This document shows positions 16,478-26,157 of a stretch of DNA of 40,320 nucleotides, piece after piece (the stretch's first letter is position 1; each line of letters begins with the position of its first letter). The notes beneath the pieces were generated by a model. The model made no database searches and was not told the DNA's origin. It saw only the letters and a program-made list of their open reading frames with translations. The DNA comes from Phenylobacterium sp. (GTDB lineage: Bacteria > Pseudomonadota > Alphaproteobacteria > Caulobacterales > Caulobacteraceae). The position numbers and the translations under genes were made by a program. Where the stretch lies: NCBI RefSeq assembly GCF_030679875.1, contig NZ_JAUXSP010000017.1, positions 1 to 40,320 on the forward strand, read 5' to 3'.

Positions 16478-17397
16478 GACAGTCGCACCCGCGGATCGAG
16501 AACCGCGTGCAGCAGGTCGGCGATCAGATTGAGGATCAGGATCAGGGCGGCGTAGAAGATCACCATGCCCATGACCACGGTGTAGTCGCGCTGGAGCGCG
16601 CTGATGACAAAGAACTTGCCCAGGCCCGGCAGGTTGAAAATCTTTTCCACCACCAGGGATCCGGTGATCAGGCCCGCCGCCGCGGGGCCCAGATAGCTGA
16701 CCAGGGGGAGGATGGCCGCGCGCAGGGCGTGGCGGCGCACAATGCGGTTTTCCGGCAGGCCCTTGGCCCGGGCGGTGCGGATGTAGTTGGAGCGCAGCAC
16801 CTCGACCATGCCAGCCCGGGTCAGGCGCGAAATGATCGCCACCTGCGGCAGGGTCAGCACCACGATGGGCAGAATCAGGTTGGGCAGAGCCCCGCCGTTC
16901 CATCCGGCGCTGGGCAGCCAGCCAAGCTTGGAGGCGATCAACAGCACCAGGACCGGCGCGGTGACAAAGGTGGGTATGCAGACCCCGAGTATGGCGATGG
17001 TCATCACCACATAGTCGGTCGTCTGATTCTGTCGCAGGGCGGCCAGCACCCCCAGACTGACGCCGATCACGGTGGCCAGGATGATGGAGGACAGGCCCAG
17101 GGTCAGGCTGACGCGATAATTCTCCTGCAGGATCTGCAGGACGGTCTTGTCCTTGTATTTCAGCGAGGGTCCGAGGTCGCCCTGGACCACGCCCGCCAGA
17201 TAGGCGCCGTACTGCTCATGCAGCGGCCGGTCCATCCCGTACTTGGCCATGACATTGGCCTCGATCTCCGGTGACAGCTTGCGGTCCCCGTCGAACGGGC
17301 TGCCCGGAGCGGCGCGCATCATGAAGAAGGCCACCGTGATCACGAGGAACAGGGTGGGAATGGCGATGAGAAGGCGTCGGCCTATGAAACGCAGCAT
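16474..17397 (-). CDS. oppB: Oligopeptide ABC transporter permease OppB
   Basis: 307 residues from ATG 17397 (MLRFIGRRLLIAIPTLFLV), the standard start of DppB/OppB proteins; a 28-codon upstream extension lacks family similarity. Characteristic motifs: RAAPGSPFDGDRKLSPE, YGMDRPLHEQYGAYL, GDLGPSLKYKDKTV, and the EAA loop NYIRTARAKGLPENRIVRRHALRAAILP. Six membrane helices are expected. It is first in the oppBC transcription unit and divergent from the DUF442 gene at 17517, so a promoter should lie in 17398-17516. The C terminus DLLHAVLDPRVRLS is canonical. Confidence 0.94.
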   Translation of the reverse strand: MLRFIGRRLLIAIPTLFLVITVAFFMMRAAPGSPFDGDRKLSPEIEANVMAKYGMDRPLHEQYGAYLAGVVQGDLGPSLKYKDKTVLQILQENYRVSLTLGLSSIILATVIGVSLGVLAALRQNQTTDYVVMTIAILGVCIPTFVTAPVLVLLIASKLGWLPSAGWNGGALPNLILPIVVLTLPQVAIISRLTRAGMVEVLRSNYIRTARAKGLPENRIVRRHALRAAILPLVSYLGPAAAGLITGSLVVEKIFNLPGLGKFFVISALQRDYTVVMGMVIFYAALILILNLIADLLHAVLDPRVRLS

Positions 17398-17516
17398 GAG
17401 GGGTGGCTTGGTCTTCCGCTGAAGGCCTGCGGCCTGGGGGCCGGGCGTTGCGAAACTTTCATCGCGCCCCGATGATGTCAAACAAAGCCGTAACCTTCGT
17501 CACACCCAAGGCCCCC

Positions 17517-17924
17517 ATGACCCTGTTCCGACGCGTCACCGATCAGTTCTCCGTCAGCCCCCAGATCGCCGTGGACGATGTTGCGGCGGCCGCCGCGCAA
17601 GGTGTTGTCCTGATCATCAACAATCGGCCCGACGGGGAAGACCCGGCCCAACCCAGTGGGGCGGGGATCGAGGCGGCGGCGCGGGCCGCGGGGCTCGACT
17701 ATATCGCCATCCCGGTCCGCGGCGGCCCGGACGCAGGGCAAGTCCTGGCGCAACGGGAGGCCGTCGATCAGGCGGATGGCCCGGTGCTCGCCTATTGCCG
17801 GTCTGGCACGCGCTCCATCGTCACCTGGGCGCTCGGCCAGGCGCAGGACGGGGCGATGGATCGCCAGACCCTCATCGCCCTGGGGGCCGAGGCCGGCTAC
17901 GACCTGTCAGGCGTGTTGGGTTGA
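17517..17924 (+). CDS. TIGR01244/DUF442 family phosphatase- or sulfurtransferase-like protein
   Basis: 135 residues from ATG 17517 (MTLFRRVTDQFSVSPQI); the ORF extends upstream to 17403 but only this start gives the family's usual N terminus. Landmarks: the FSVSPQI opening, DGVVLIINNRPDGEDPAQPS-like stretch (here VVLIINNRPDGEDP), IPVRGG and the active-site-like loop AYCRSGTRS, where Cys is the presumed nucleophile. The fold is that of dual-specificity phosphatases. Related domains occur fused to persulfide dioxygenases, so sulfide or persulfide handling is possible but unproven. The metallo-beta-lactamase-fold protein at 18177 on the same strand is an interesting neighbour in that light. Confidence 0.85.
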   Translation: MTLFRRVTDQFSVSPQIAVDDVAAAAAQGVVLIINNRPDGEDPAQPSGAGIEAAARAAGLDYIAIPVRGGPDAGQVLAQREAVDQADGPVLAYCRSGTRSIVTWALGQAQDGAMDRQTLIALGAEAGYDLSGVLG

Positions 17925-17936
17925 GCCCATCCCGGT

Positions 17937-18095
17937 TCAGCGCAGCTCCGCCAGGCTGACCCGTGCGGCCATGGCCGAGGGTTCGGCCTCGCAGCTGGCC
18001 AGGGCCAGGGTCAGCTGGGCCGCCATGAGACACAACATGGCGAAGGCCGCGCGCTGGAGCCGTTTTGAGACAAAAATGGCGGCATCTGCGATCAT
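17937..18095 (-). CDS. Possible small membrane or secreted protein
   Basis: 52 codons from ATG 18095. A basic stretch SKRLQRA is followed by a hydrophobic core AAFAMLCLMAAQLTLALASC and a short tail, resembling a signal peptide or single membrane anchor, with a lipobox-like ALASC. Third codon positions are mostly G or C, consistent with coding use, but I do not recognise a family and no strong Shine-Dalgarno is visible. It sits alone on the minus strand between two plus-strand genes. It could be spurious. Confidence 0.4.
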   Translation of the reverse strand: MIADAAIFVSKRLQRAAFAMLCLMAAQLTLALASCEAEPSAMAARVSLAELR

Positions 18096-18176
18096 GTCTG
18101 ACTTCCCTGCCCTTACGCCCATCCTGTTCCGCAACTTCGGCGCCGCCAGGACCGCCGCCCCCGGGAGCCCCCTTCG

Positions 18177-19072
18177 ATGATTCCCTATGTCCGCGACATC
18201 CAGTTCGATTACGGGGTCTGCGATCAGGTCTCACCCCTGATCCGCCGGGTGGTCGCCCGCAATCCTGGCCCCTTCACCTTCATGGGCACGGGGACCTATA
18301 TCGTCGGCCGCGGCGAGGTGGCGGTGATCGATCCGGGACCGGATCTGGCTGAGCATCTAGAGGCCATCCTCGCGGCCCTGGAGCCGGATGAGCGCGTCAC
18401 CCACATCCTGGTGACCCACCACCACAGCGACCACTCGCCTCTGGCGCGGCCGCTGAAGGAAAAGACCGGAGCGACCATCTATGGCTGCGCCGTAGGGGCC
18501 GCCGCGGAGGAGTCGACGATCCGCACCGAGGCCGGCGCGGATTTCGACTTCGCTCCTGATGTCAGCCTGTGCGGCGGCGGGCAGGTGCTGGAGGGTCCGG
18601 GGTGGACGCTGGAGGCGGTGGCCACCCCTGGCCATACCTCGAACCACATCTGCTTCGCCCTGAAGGAGGAGAACGCCCTGTTCTCCGGTGACCACATCAT
18701 GGGTTGGTCGACCACGGTGATCACACCGCCGGACGGCGACATGACCGACTATATGGAGAGCCTTGAGCGGGTGAAGGCCCGGGACTTCGACGTCCTGTGG
18801 CCGACCCACGGGCCGCCCATCCTTGAGGTCACCCCCTTCATCGAAGCCTACGCCGCTCACCGCCGCGCCCGGGAAGCCCAGGTGCTGGCTGCTGTCGGCG
18901 ATGGCTATGAGCGAATCGTCGACATGGTGCCGGTGCTTTACGCAGCAGTGGATTCCCGGCTGCATCCGGCGGCGGCCAGGTCTGTGCTTGGGCACATGAT
19001 CGACCTGGTCCGCCGGGGCAAGGTGGCCACCGACGGACCGCCGTCCATCGACAGCCGTTATCGTCTCGCGAC

Positions 19073-19076
<4 letters not shown>
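18177..19076 (+). CDS. Metallo-beta-lactamase-fold hydrolase, LACTB2/glyoxalase II-like
   Basis: 299 residues. The metal-binding motif HHHSDH is at residues 81-86, with further ligands in TPGHTSNHICF and FSGDHIMGW. The N-terminal FTFMGTGTYIVGRGEVAVIDPGPD and the C-terminal winged-helix-like part (HRRAREAQVLAAVGDG...GHMIDLVRRGKV) match the LACTB2-type branch, which includes both hydrolases and endoribonucleases. The exact substrate is not assignable. The start ATG at 18177 overlaps the stop of a short 28-codon ORF (18094-18180). The stop TAG shares the CTAG tetramer with the stop of the convergent acyl-CoA ligase gene. Confidence 0.88.
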
Positions 19077-21370
<2,294 letters not shown>

Positions 21371-21485
21371 TTATTCGCTCCCTAGGTTATCGGCGTTCTT
21401 GCGGGCTAAGCTAGTTTTGCGACGTCCGTTAGGCAACGAGAGTCGCCCGGCAGGGGCGTAAAGGGACGATCCTTGCGCAACCGGG

Positions 21486-21514
21486 GTGACAGCGGCTCCG
21501 CTGTGGGTTAAATC
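21486..21514 (+). promoter_or_regulatory. Candidate promoter of the DAHP synthase attenuator transcript
   Basis: GTGACA at 21486-21491 and TAAATC at 21509-21514 are separated by 17 bp, a good sigma-70 arrangement. The spacer holds a perfect 6-bp inverted repeat CAGCGG-CT-CCGCTG (21490-21503) that could be an operator. A start site 7-9 bases after the -10 would fall at about 21521-21523, right at the leader-peptide ATG (21524). Confidence 0.5.
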
Positions 21515-21523
21515 TGCTCCATC

Positions 21524-21607
21524 ATGTCTCCGAACGCCGCCACCTATCTCTTTTGGTATTTTGGCTATCCGACGCCCCTGGCGACGGACGGAGTTCTGCT
21601 GACGTGA
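21524..21607 (+). CDS. Aromatic leader peptide for transcription attenuation of DAHP synthase
   Basis: 27 codons ending in TGA at 21605-21607. Residues 8-15 read YLFWYFGY: three Tyr, two Phe and one Trp codon in eight, far above chance and covering all three aromatic amino acids. It has no clear Shine-Dalgarno; with the candidate promoter just upstream the mRNA would begin at or within a few bases of AUG, as in the leaderless trpL of Sinorhizobium. The peptide itself is presumably not functional as a product; ribosome stalling at the aromatic codons would sense scarcity of charged tRNA-Phe, -Tyr or -Trp. The control codons end exactly where the first hairpin strand begins (21569). Confidence 0.85.
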   Translation: MSPNAATYLFWYFGYPTPLATDGVLLT

Positions 21608-21658
21608 CCCAGACGTAAGACGAACCCCACCGCCGCCGCCGATCCGGCGGCTTTTTTT
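21569..21658 (+). terminator. Attenuator: 1:2 hairpin, possible antiterminator, and terminator
   Basis: Strand 1 CCGACGCC (21569-21576) pairs with strand 2 GGCGACGG (21580-21587) around CCT, with one A-A mismatch. Strand 3/4 is the terminator GCCGCCG-ATC-CGGCGGC (21635-21651) followed by seven T (21652-21658). Strand 2 can instead pair with CCGCCGCC (21633-21640) with one mismatch, which would break the terminator. This is the classic arrangement: a stalled ribosome masks strand 1 and allows 2:3 pairing and read-through into DAHP synthase, while unhindered translation allows termination. Pairings were found by eye; energies were not computed. Confidence 0.8.
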
Positions 21659-21708
21659 ATGGCCCGTCGGACGGCTCCGCCAAAGAGCCCATCCCAGAGA
21701 GCCTCGCC

Positions 21709-22800
21709 ATGACCGCCACCGACTCCATCACCACTGACGACCTGCGCATCAGCTCAATCAAGCCGCTGACGCCCCCGGCCGAGATCATGGTCGCCCAGCC
21801 CCGCACCGGCCGCGCCACCGCCACAGTCACCAGCGGGCGCAAGGCCGCCCAGGACATCATCCATGGCCGCGACGACCGCCTCCTGGTGGTCATCGGCCCC
21901 TGCTCGATCCATGACCCCGATGCCGCCATGGAGTACGCCCAGAGGCTGGCGGCGGAGCGGACACGGTTCGCCGGCGAGCTGGAGATCCTGATGCGGGTCT
22001 ATTTCGAGAAGCCGCGGACCACGGTCGGCTGGAAGGGGCTGATCAATGACCCGGGCCTCGATGGCGGATTCCAGATCGACCAGGGTCTTCGCATCGCCCG
22101 GGGCCTGCTGGCCGACATCAACGATATGGGCCTGCCGGCGGCCTGTGAGTTCCTGGATGTGACCACGCCGCAGTACATCGCCGACCTGGTCGCCTGGGGC
22201 GCGATCGGGGCGAGGACCACCGAGAGCCAGATTCACCGGGAGCTGGCCTCGGGCCTCTCCTGCCCCGTCGGGTTCAAGAACGGCACCGACGGCAATGTGC
22301 AGATCGCTGTGGACGCCGTGCGCGCCGCCAGCCAGCCGCACCACTTCCTGGCCGTGACCAAGGAAGGTCGCTCGGCTATCGCCGCCACGGCCGGCAATGG
22401 CGACTGTCATGTGGTGCTGCGTGGCGGATCGGCCCCCAACCACGACGCCCAGAGCGTCGCGGCCGCCTGCGCCCTGATCGAGAAGGCGGGTCTTGCCCCC
22501 CGGCTCATGATCGACGCCAGCCACGCCAACAGCGCCAAGAAGCCGGAGAACCAGCCTGCGGTCATCGCTGAACTCGCCGCGCGCCTCGGCGCCGGCGATC
22601 AGCAGATCATGGGGGTGATGGTGGAAAGCCACCTGGTGGCCGGCCGCCAGGATCTGGTCGCTGGCCACCCCCTGACCTATGGCCAGTCGATCACAGACGG
22701 CTGCATCGGCTGGGACGACTCCGTCGCGGTGCTGGAAACTCTGGCGGCTGCCGTTCAGGCCCGTCGCCAGGTCCTGGCCCGGGAGCCGGCCCAGGCCTGA
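21709..22800 (+). CDS. aroG: 3-deoxy-7-phosphoheptulonate (DAHP) synthase, class I
   Basis: 363 residues, normal for the AroF/G/H type. It condenses phosphoenolpyruvate and erythrose 4-phosphate as the first step of the shikimate pathway. Landmarks: VVIGPCSIHDPDAAMEYA, MRVYFEKPRTTVGWKG, INDPGLDGGFQIDQGL, GARTTESQIHRELASGLSCPVGFKNGTDG, LRGG and DASHANSAKKPENQ. The start ATG at 21709 lies 51 bases after the attenuator T-run and follows GAGAGCC. The symbol aroG is used for the class I enzyme; which aromatic inhibitor the protein responds to is not determined here. Expression is probably controlled by the attenuator immediately upstream. Confidence 0.94.
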   Translation: MTATDSITTDDLRISSIKPLTPPAEIMVAQPRTGRATATVTSGRKAAQDIIHGRDDRLLVVIGPCSIHDPDAAMEYAQRLAAERTRFAGELEILMRVYFEKPRTTVGWKGLINDPGLDGGFQIDQGLRIARGLLADINDMGLPAACEFLDVTTPQYIADLVAWGAIGARTTESQIHRELASGLSCPVGFKNGTDGNVQIAVDAVRAASQPHHFLAVTKEGRSAIAATAGNGDCHVVLRGGSAPNHDAQSVAAACALIEKAGLAPRLMIDASHANSAKKPENQPAVIAELAARLGAGDQQIMGVMVESHLVAGRQDLVAGHPLTYGQSITDGCIGWDDSVAVLETLAAAVQARRQVLAREPAQA

Positions 22801-22804
22801 GGCC

Positions 22805-24298
22805 TCAGGCCGGGGTCTGGGGATGGCTCCAGGCCTCGGCGGCCTCGTCGGCCGAACCCGAAGCATCGATCCGCGTCCAGTTGATTGCGCCCACCTCGTA
22901 GTCGAGTTGCTTCTGCAAGGTCTCCACCGTGGCGTCGGAGGCGTCACCGTGCCGGGCGTCGATCCGCGCGGCCAGGGTCTCGACTGGCGCCTCCAGCCAG
23001 ACGCCGTCGAAGGCGACGCCGTGGCCCGTCGCGAGGGCCTCGGCCCGGCGGCGCAGGTCCGGTGAGATGAAGGTCGCGTCCAGCACCACGGCCCGCCCCG
23101 CCGCCAGGGCCTGGCCCGCCTCGCTGAACAGGGTGTCGTAGACCTGATCGTAGAAGCCGGGACCATAGGCGCTGGCCGGCAGGCGACTGTCGGGGGCGAC
23201 CCCCATCAGCCGCTTGCGAACCTCATCGGTGCGCAGCACCACCGCCCCGGGCGCGGCGCCCAAGCCTGGCGCCACCAGTCGGGCGAAGGTGGACTTCCCG
23301 GTCCCTGACATGCCGCCTACGGCCATCAGCCGGGCCGGCGGAGGCGACAGGTGCGTCAGGGCGGCGTCGAGATAGGCGATCGCCGCGGCGTCATCGCCGG
23401 TGTGCGCCCAGACATGGGCTCGGACGCCCGCACGGACCGCCAGCATAAGCGGCAGGGTCGCCAGGCCGTCCCAGAGCTCAGGCCCGAAGCTGCGGGCCGC
23501 CTCGTCCAGATAGGCCGACAGCACCCGCACGGCGGCGTCGCGGCGGCGGCGGAAGTCCAGGTCCATCAGCAGGAAGGCGATGTCGTACTGAACATCCACA
23601 TCCGACAGGGTGTCGTTGAACTCGATGCAGTCGAACAGGATCGGCCGCCCATCCTCCAGCAGGATGTTCCCCAGGTGGAGGTCCCCATGGCAGTGGCGGG
23701 CGAAGCCGCCCAGGGCCCGGGCGTCCAGCAGGGGCTGATGGCGGAAGAAGGCGGCGTCTGTCGCGGCGATGACGGCCTCGACCCGCTCGGCGCCCAGGCG
23801 CGGGGCGAGCTCACGCAGAAGATGGGCGTTGGAATCGATGGTGAATTTCAGCGCGCGGCCTCCGCCGCCCTGGGGCCGCAGGGGCGCTGCGGCGTGAAAG
23901 CCGGCGATGGTGCGTCCGAGGCTGTCGGCCAGAGGACCGTCCACCGCCCAGGGCTGGGCGGCCAGGACCGCATTTTCGTCGAACCGCCGCATCTCAAGGG
24001 CGAACTCCACGGCGTCGCCCTGCCCGTCGAACTCCAGACCGCCTTCGGCCGAGCGGGTGATGGCGCGCACCGTACGGTAGATGTCGGGCGCAGCGGCCCG
24101 GTTGAAGCGCAGCTCCCGATCCAGGGCCCAGCGCCGCAGCTCCAGGGTGGAATAGTCAAGGTAGCCCAGGTCCAGCCGTCGCTTGACCTTGAAGGCTCGT
24201 TCCGGGGTCAGGAACACGCGCGCGCAGGCGGTGTCGATACGGCGCTCAGCCTGACCTTCAAGCCAGGCGGCGACCTCAGCCTCTTCGGGGTCGCTCAA
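22805..24298 (-). CDS. Two-domain protein: aminoglycoside-phosphotransferase-like plus AAA/zeta-type P-loop kinase domain
   Basis: 497 residues. The N-terminal part (about 1-315) has protein-kinase-like APH motifs: HGDLHLGN (204-211, catalytic loop) and FDCIEF (222-227, metal-binding DxD-like position), preceded by a Lys-containing AFKVKR near 35-40. The C-terminal part (about 322-497) begins with VGGMSGTGKST (327-337), a Walker A of the AAA_33/gluconokinase-like group, with RTDEVRKRLMG and DATF downstream. This fusion is widespread in proteobacteria and usually annotated as a bifunctional aminoglycoside phosphotransferase/ATP-binding protein; there is no firm evidence for antibiotic modification. 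The stop lies 4 bp from that of aroG (convergent). pdxH is 14 bp upstream on the same strand. Confidence 0.9.
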   Translation of the reverse strand: MSDPEEAEVAAWLEGQAERRIDTACARVFLTPERAFKVKRRLDLGYLDYSTLELRRWALDRELRFNRAAAPDIYRTVRAITRSAEGGLEFDGQGDAVEFALEMRRFDENAVLAAQPWAVDGPLADSLGRTIAGFHAAAPLRPQGGGGRALKFTIDSNAHLLRELAPRLGAERVEAVIAATDAAFFRHQPLLDARALGGFARHCHGDLHLGNILLEDGRPILFDCIEFNDTLSDVDVQYDIAFLLMDLDFRRRRDAAVRVLSAYLDEAARSFGPELWDGLATLPLMLAVRAGVRAHVWAHTGDDAAAIAYLDAALTHLSPPPARLMAVGGMSGTGKSTFARLVAPGLGAAPGAVVLRTDEVRKRLMGVAPDSRLPASAYGPGFYDQVYDTLFSEAGQALAAGRAVVLDATFISPDLRRRAEALATGHGVAFDGVWLEAPVETLAARIDARHGDASDATVETLQKQLDYEVGAINWTRIDASGSADEAAEAWSHPQTPA

Positions 24299-24312
24299 GG
24301 CTCAGGCGCCCT

Positions 24313-24987
24313 TCACGGATAGAGCCGTTCGGTCGCCCAGCCTTCGCCGCTACGCCGGAACACCAGCCGCTCATGCAGGCGGAACGGGCGATCGCGCCAG
24401 AACTCCATGGCGCTGGGCGCCAGACGGAAGCCCGACCAGTGCGGCGGGCGCGCGACCTTGCCCAGGCCAAAGCGCAGGCCGGTCTCAGCGATCCGCTTTT
24501 CCAGAGCTAGGCGATCAGGCAGGACCTGTGACTGCTCCGAGGCCCAGGCGCCGAGCTGTGAGGCCCGGGCGCGGGTGGCGAAATAGGCGTCGGCCTCCTG
24601 CGCGCTGACCGGGCTAATGTCCCCGCGCACCCGCACCTGGCGGCGCAGTGATTTCCAATGAAACAGCAGGGCGGCCCGAGGATTTTCCGCCAGCTGCCGC
24701 CCCTTGGCGCTCTCAAGGTTGGTGTAGAAGACGAACCCCTCCGGATCGACGTCCTTCAGCAGCACCATCCGCACGTCGGGCGCGCCATCGGCGTCGGCGG
24801 TGGCCAGCGCCATGGCGTTGGGATCGTTGGGCTCCTTGGCCCCGGCTTCCTGCAGCCACTGAGCGAACAGGGCGAAGGGATCGGTCTCCGTCAACAGAGG
24901 CGGCGGCTGCGCCTGGGTGACCTGGGCGACATAGTCGTCCTCGCTGGGGGAGGCCGGGATGAGAGAGTCTGAGGGGGGCTTAGACAT
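24313..24987 (-). CDS. pdxH: Pyridoxamine/pyridoxine 5'-phosphate oxidase
   Basis: 224 residues. This FMN enzyme makes pyridoxal 5'-phosphate in the salvage and de novo vitamin B6 pathways. Family signatures are present: [40 protein letters not shown] core (shown in part as RMVLLKDVD), [30 protein letters not shown] and the C-terminal [17 protein letters not shown], ending in the ERLYP tail. The N-terminal 30 residues are variable. It probably forms an operon with the downstream kinase-like gene (14-bp gap). The divergent J-domain gene starts 85 bp away, so both promoters lie in 24988-25071. Confidence 0.95.
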   Translation of the reverse strand: MSKPPSDSLIPASPSEDDYVAQVTQAQPPPLLTETDPFALFAQWLQEAGAKEPNDPNAMALATADADGAPDVRMVLLKDVDPEGFVFYTNLESAKGRQLAENPRAALLFHWKSLRRQVRVRGDISPVSAQEADAYFATRARASQLGAWASEQSQVLPDRLALEKRIAETGLRFGLGKVARPPHWSGFRLAPSAMEFWRDRPFRLHERLVFRRSGEGWATERLYP

Positions 24988-25071
24988 GACCTGCGCCCTA
25001 TAGCGCGCACCCGCCCCTTCGTCAGGGATTTAACGCGCCGTTGACGGCGTCCGGTCTAGGACTGCCATCCT

Positions 25072-25782
25072 ATGAGCGGGACGGATCAGGCCCTGACGAC
25101 GCGCGAGGCGCGGGAGCTTCTGGGCGTGGCGGCCGCCGCCTCGCCAGGGGAGCTGCGCCGCGCTTTCCGCAACCGGGCCAAGAGCGTCCATCCTGACCGC
25201 GCAGGGGGCGACGCGGACTCCTTTCGCCGCCTGGTGAAAGCCTATGACATCCTGCGCGGCGGCCCTCCCGGCGACAGCTTCCTCCGTCAACCTCCCAGCG
25301 TTCAGACCCGTCGCCACACGCCCGAGGTGGCCACGCTCAGCCTTACCCCTCACCTGGCCATCCACGGCGGACGGGCCGAGCATGATCTGGCCGACGGGCG
25401 TCGTCTGAGGATCACCGTGCCTGCCGGCCTGCGCAGCGGAGACCGGCTGCGCGCGGGCGGTGAAATCCTGACCATCGCCGTCCGGGGTGACGGGCAGCTG
25501 ATTGTCCGGGGCGATGATCTGTGGATCACCGCCATCCTGGACCGGGCCTTGCTCGACCAAGGGGGGCGGGTGAGCCTCGATACGCCGCTGGGCTCGAGAG
25601 ACGTGTGGATCACGCGCAAAGCCTCGACGCGCGGGTTGATACGCCTGGCCGGCGACGGCCTGCCGGCCCGGGGGCGTCATCGACAGGGCGACCTGTTCAT
25701 CCGCCTGCAGCCCGCCAGCGAAACAGCGTCGAGCGCAGCGCGCACCCTGCTACGCCGGTTTGCGGCGGCATGGGCGGCCTGA
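25072..25782 (+). CDS. J-domain co-chaperone, short DnaJ/CbpA-like
   Basis: 236 residues. The N-terminal J domain (about 10-65) contains the HPD motif at residues 40-42 (SVHPDRAGGD), which stimulates DnaK ATPase. A linker of about 20 residues replaces the usual long Gly/Phe region and there is no CxxCxGxG zinc finger, so it is a class B-like protein. Residues about 80-225 form a DnaJ C-terminal substrate-binding domain (LTPHLAIHGGRAEHDL, VPAGLRSGDRLRAGG, LDTPLGSRDVWITRK, GDGLPARGRHRQGDLFIRL). It appears to carry only a partial set of C-terminal repeats. A TTGACG at 25040 could be part of its promoter. The gene ends convergently, 3 bp from the PepSY-like gene. Confidence 0.87.
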   Translation: MSGTDQALTTREARELLGVAAAASPGELRRAFRNRAKSVHPDRAGGDADSFRRLVKAYDILRGGPPGDSFLRQPPSVQTRRHTPEVATLSLTPHLAIHGGRAEHDLADGRRLRITVPAGLRSGDRLRAGGEILTIAVRGDGQLIVRGDDLWITAILDRALLDQGGRVSLDTPLGSRDVWITRKASTRGLIRLAGDGLPARGRHRQGDLFIRLQPASETASSAARTLLRRFAAAWAA

Positions 25783-25785
25783 CCG

Positions 25786-26049
25786 TCAGTCGCGGTCGCG
25801 ATCAGTAATGTTGAAGTTCACGTCCAGATCGAAGTCGTAGACGCCGTCGGCGCACTTGGCGTCTTCGACCTCATAGCCCTCGATCACGCCGTCATCCTCT
25901 TCACGCTCGATCTCGCGGGGATCGCCGCAGCCGACAGCGGACAGGGCGGCCAGGACGCGGGCGCGCTCCTCGACGGACGGCGGGGCGTCCGCGAAACTGG
26001 CGGTGGCCGGCAGCATGAGGGCGGCGATCGAGATGACCACGAGGCGCAT
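25786..26049 (-). CDS. Small secreted protein, PepSY-like
   Basis: 87 residues from ATG 26049, chosen because AGGAG lies 9 bases upstream; an ATG at 26076 is in frame but has no such site. Signal peptide MRLVVISIAALMLPATASFA, cleavage likely before DAPPS. The mature domain (ERARVLAALSAVGCGDPREIEREEDDG..EVEDAKCADGVYDFDLD) has the alpha-beta layout of PepSY-type domains, with one Cys pair that may form a disulfide, and ends with acidic/basic DRDRD. PepSY domains often inhibit peptidases or bind ligands in the periplasm; the specific role is unknown. It is divergent from aroC with a 108-bp gap. Confidence 0.8.
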   Translation of the reverse strand: MRLVVISIAALMLPATASFADAPPSVEERARVLAALSAVGCGDPREIEREEDDGVIEGYEVEDAKCADGVYDFDLDVNFNITDRDRD

Positions 26050-26157
26050 GGGCTTGAACTCCTGTAGCGTTTTCATCCCCGAGACAGCGCAATTGAGCCG
26101 CAGGGGTTCCATATCGTGGGCGTGGCGCCTGCGCGGAAATGCGCTAAGAGCGCGCTC

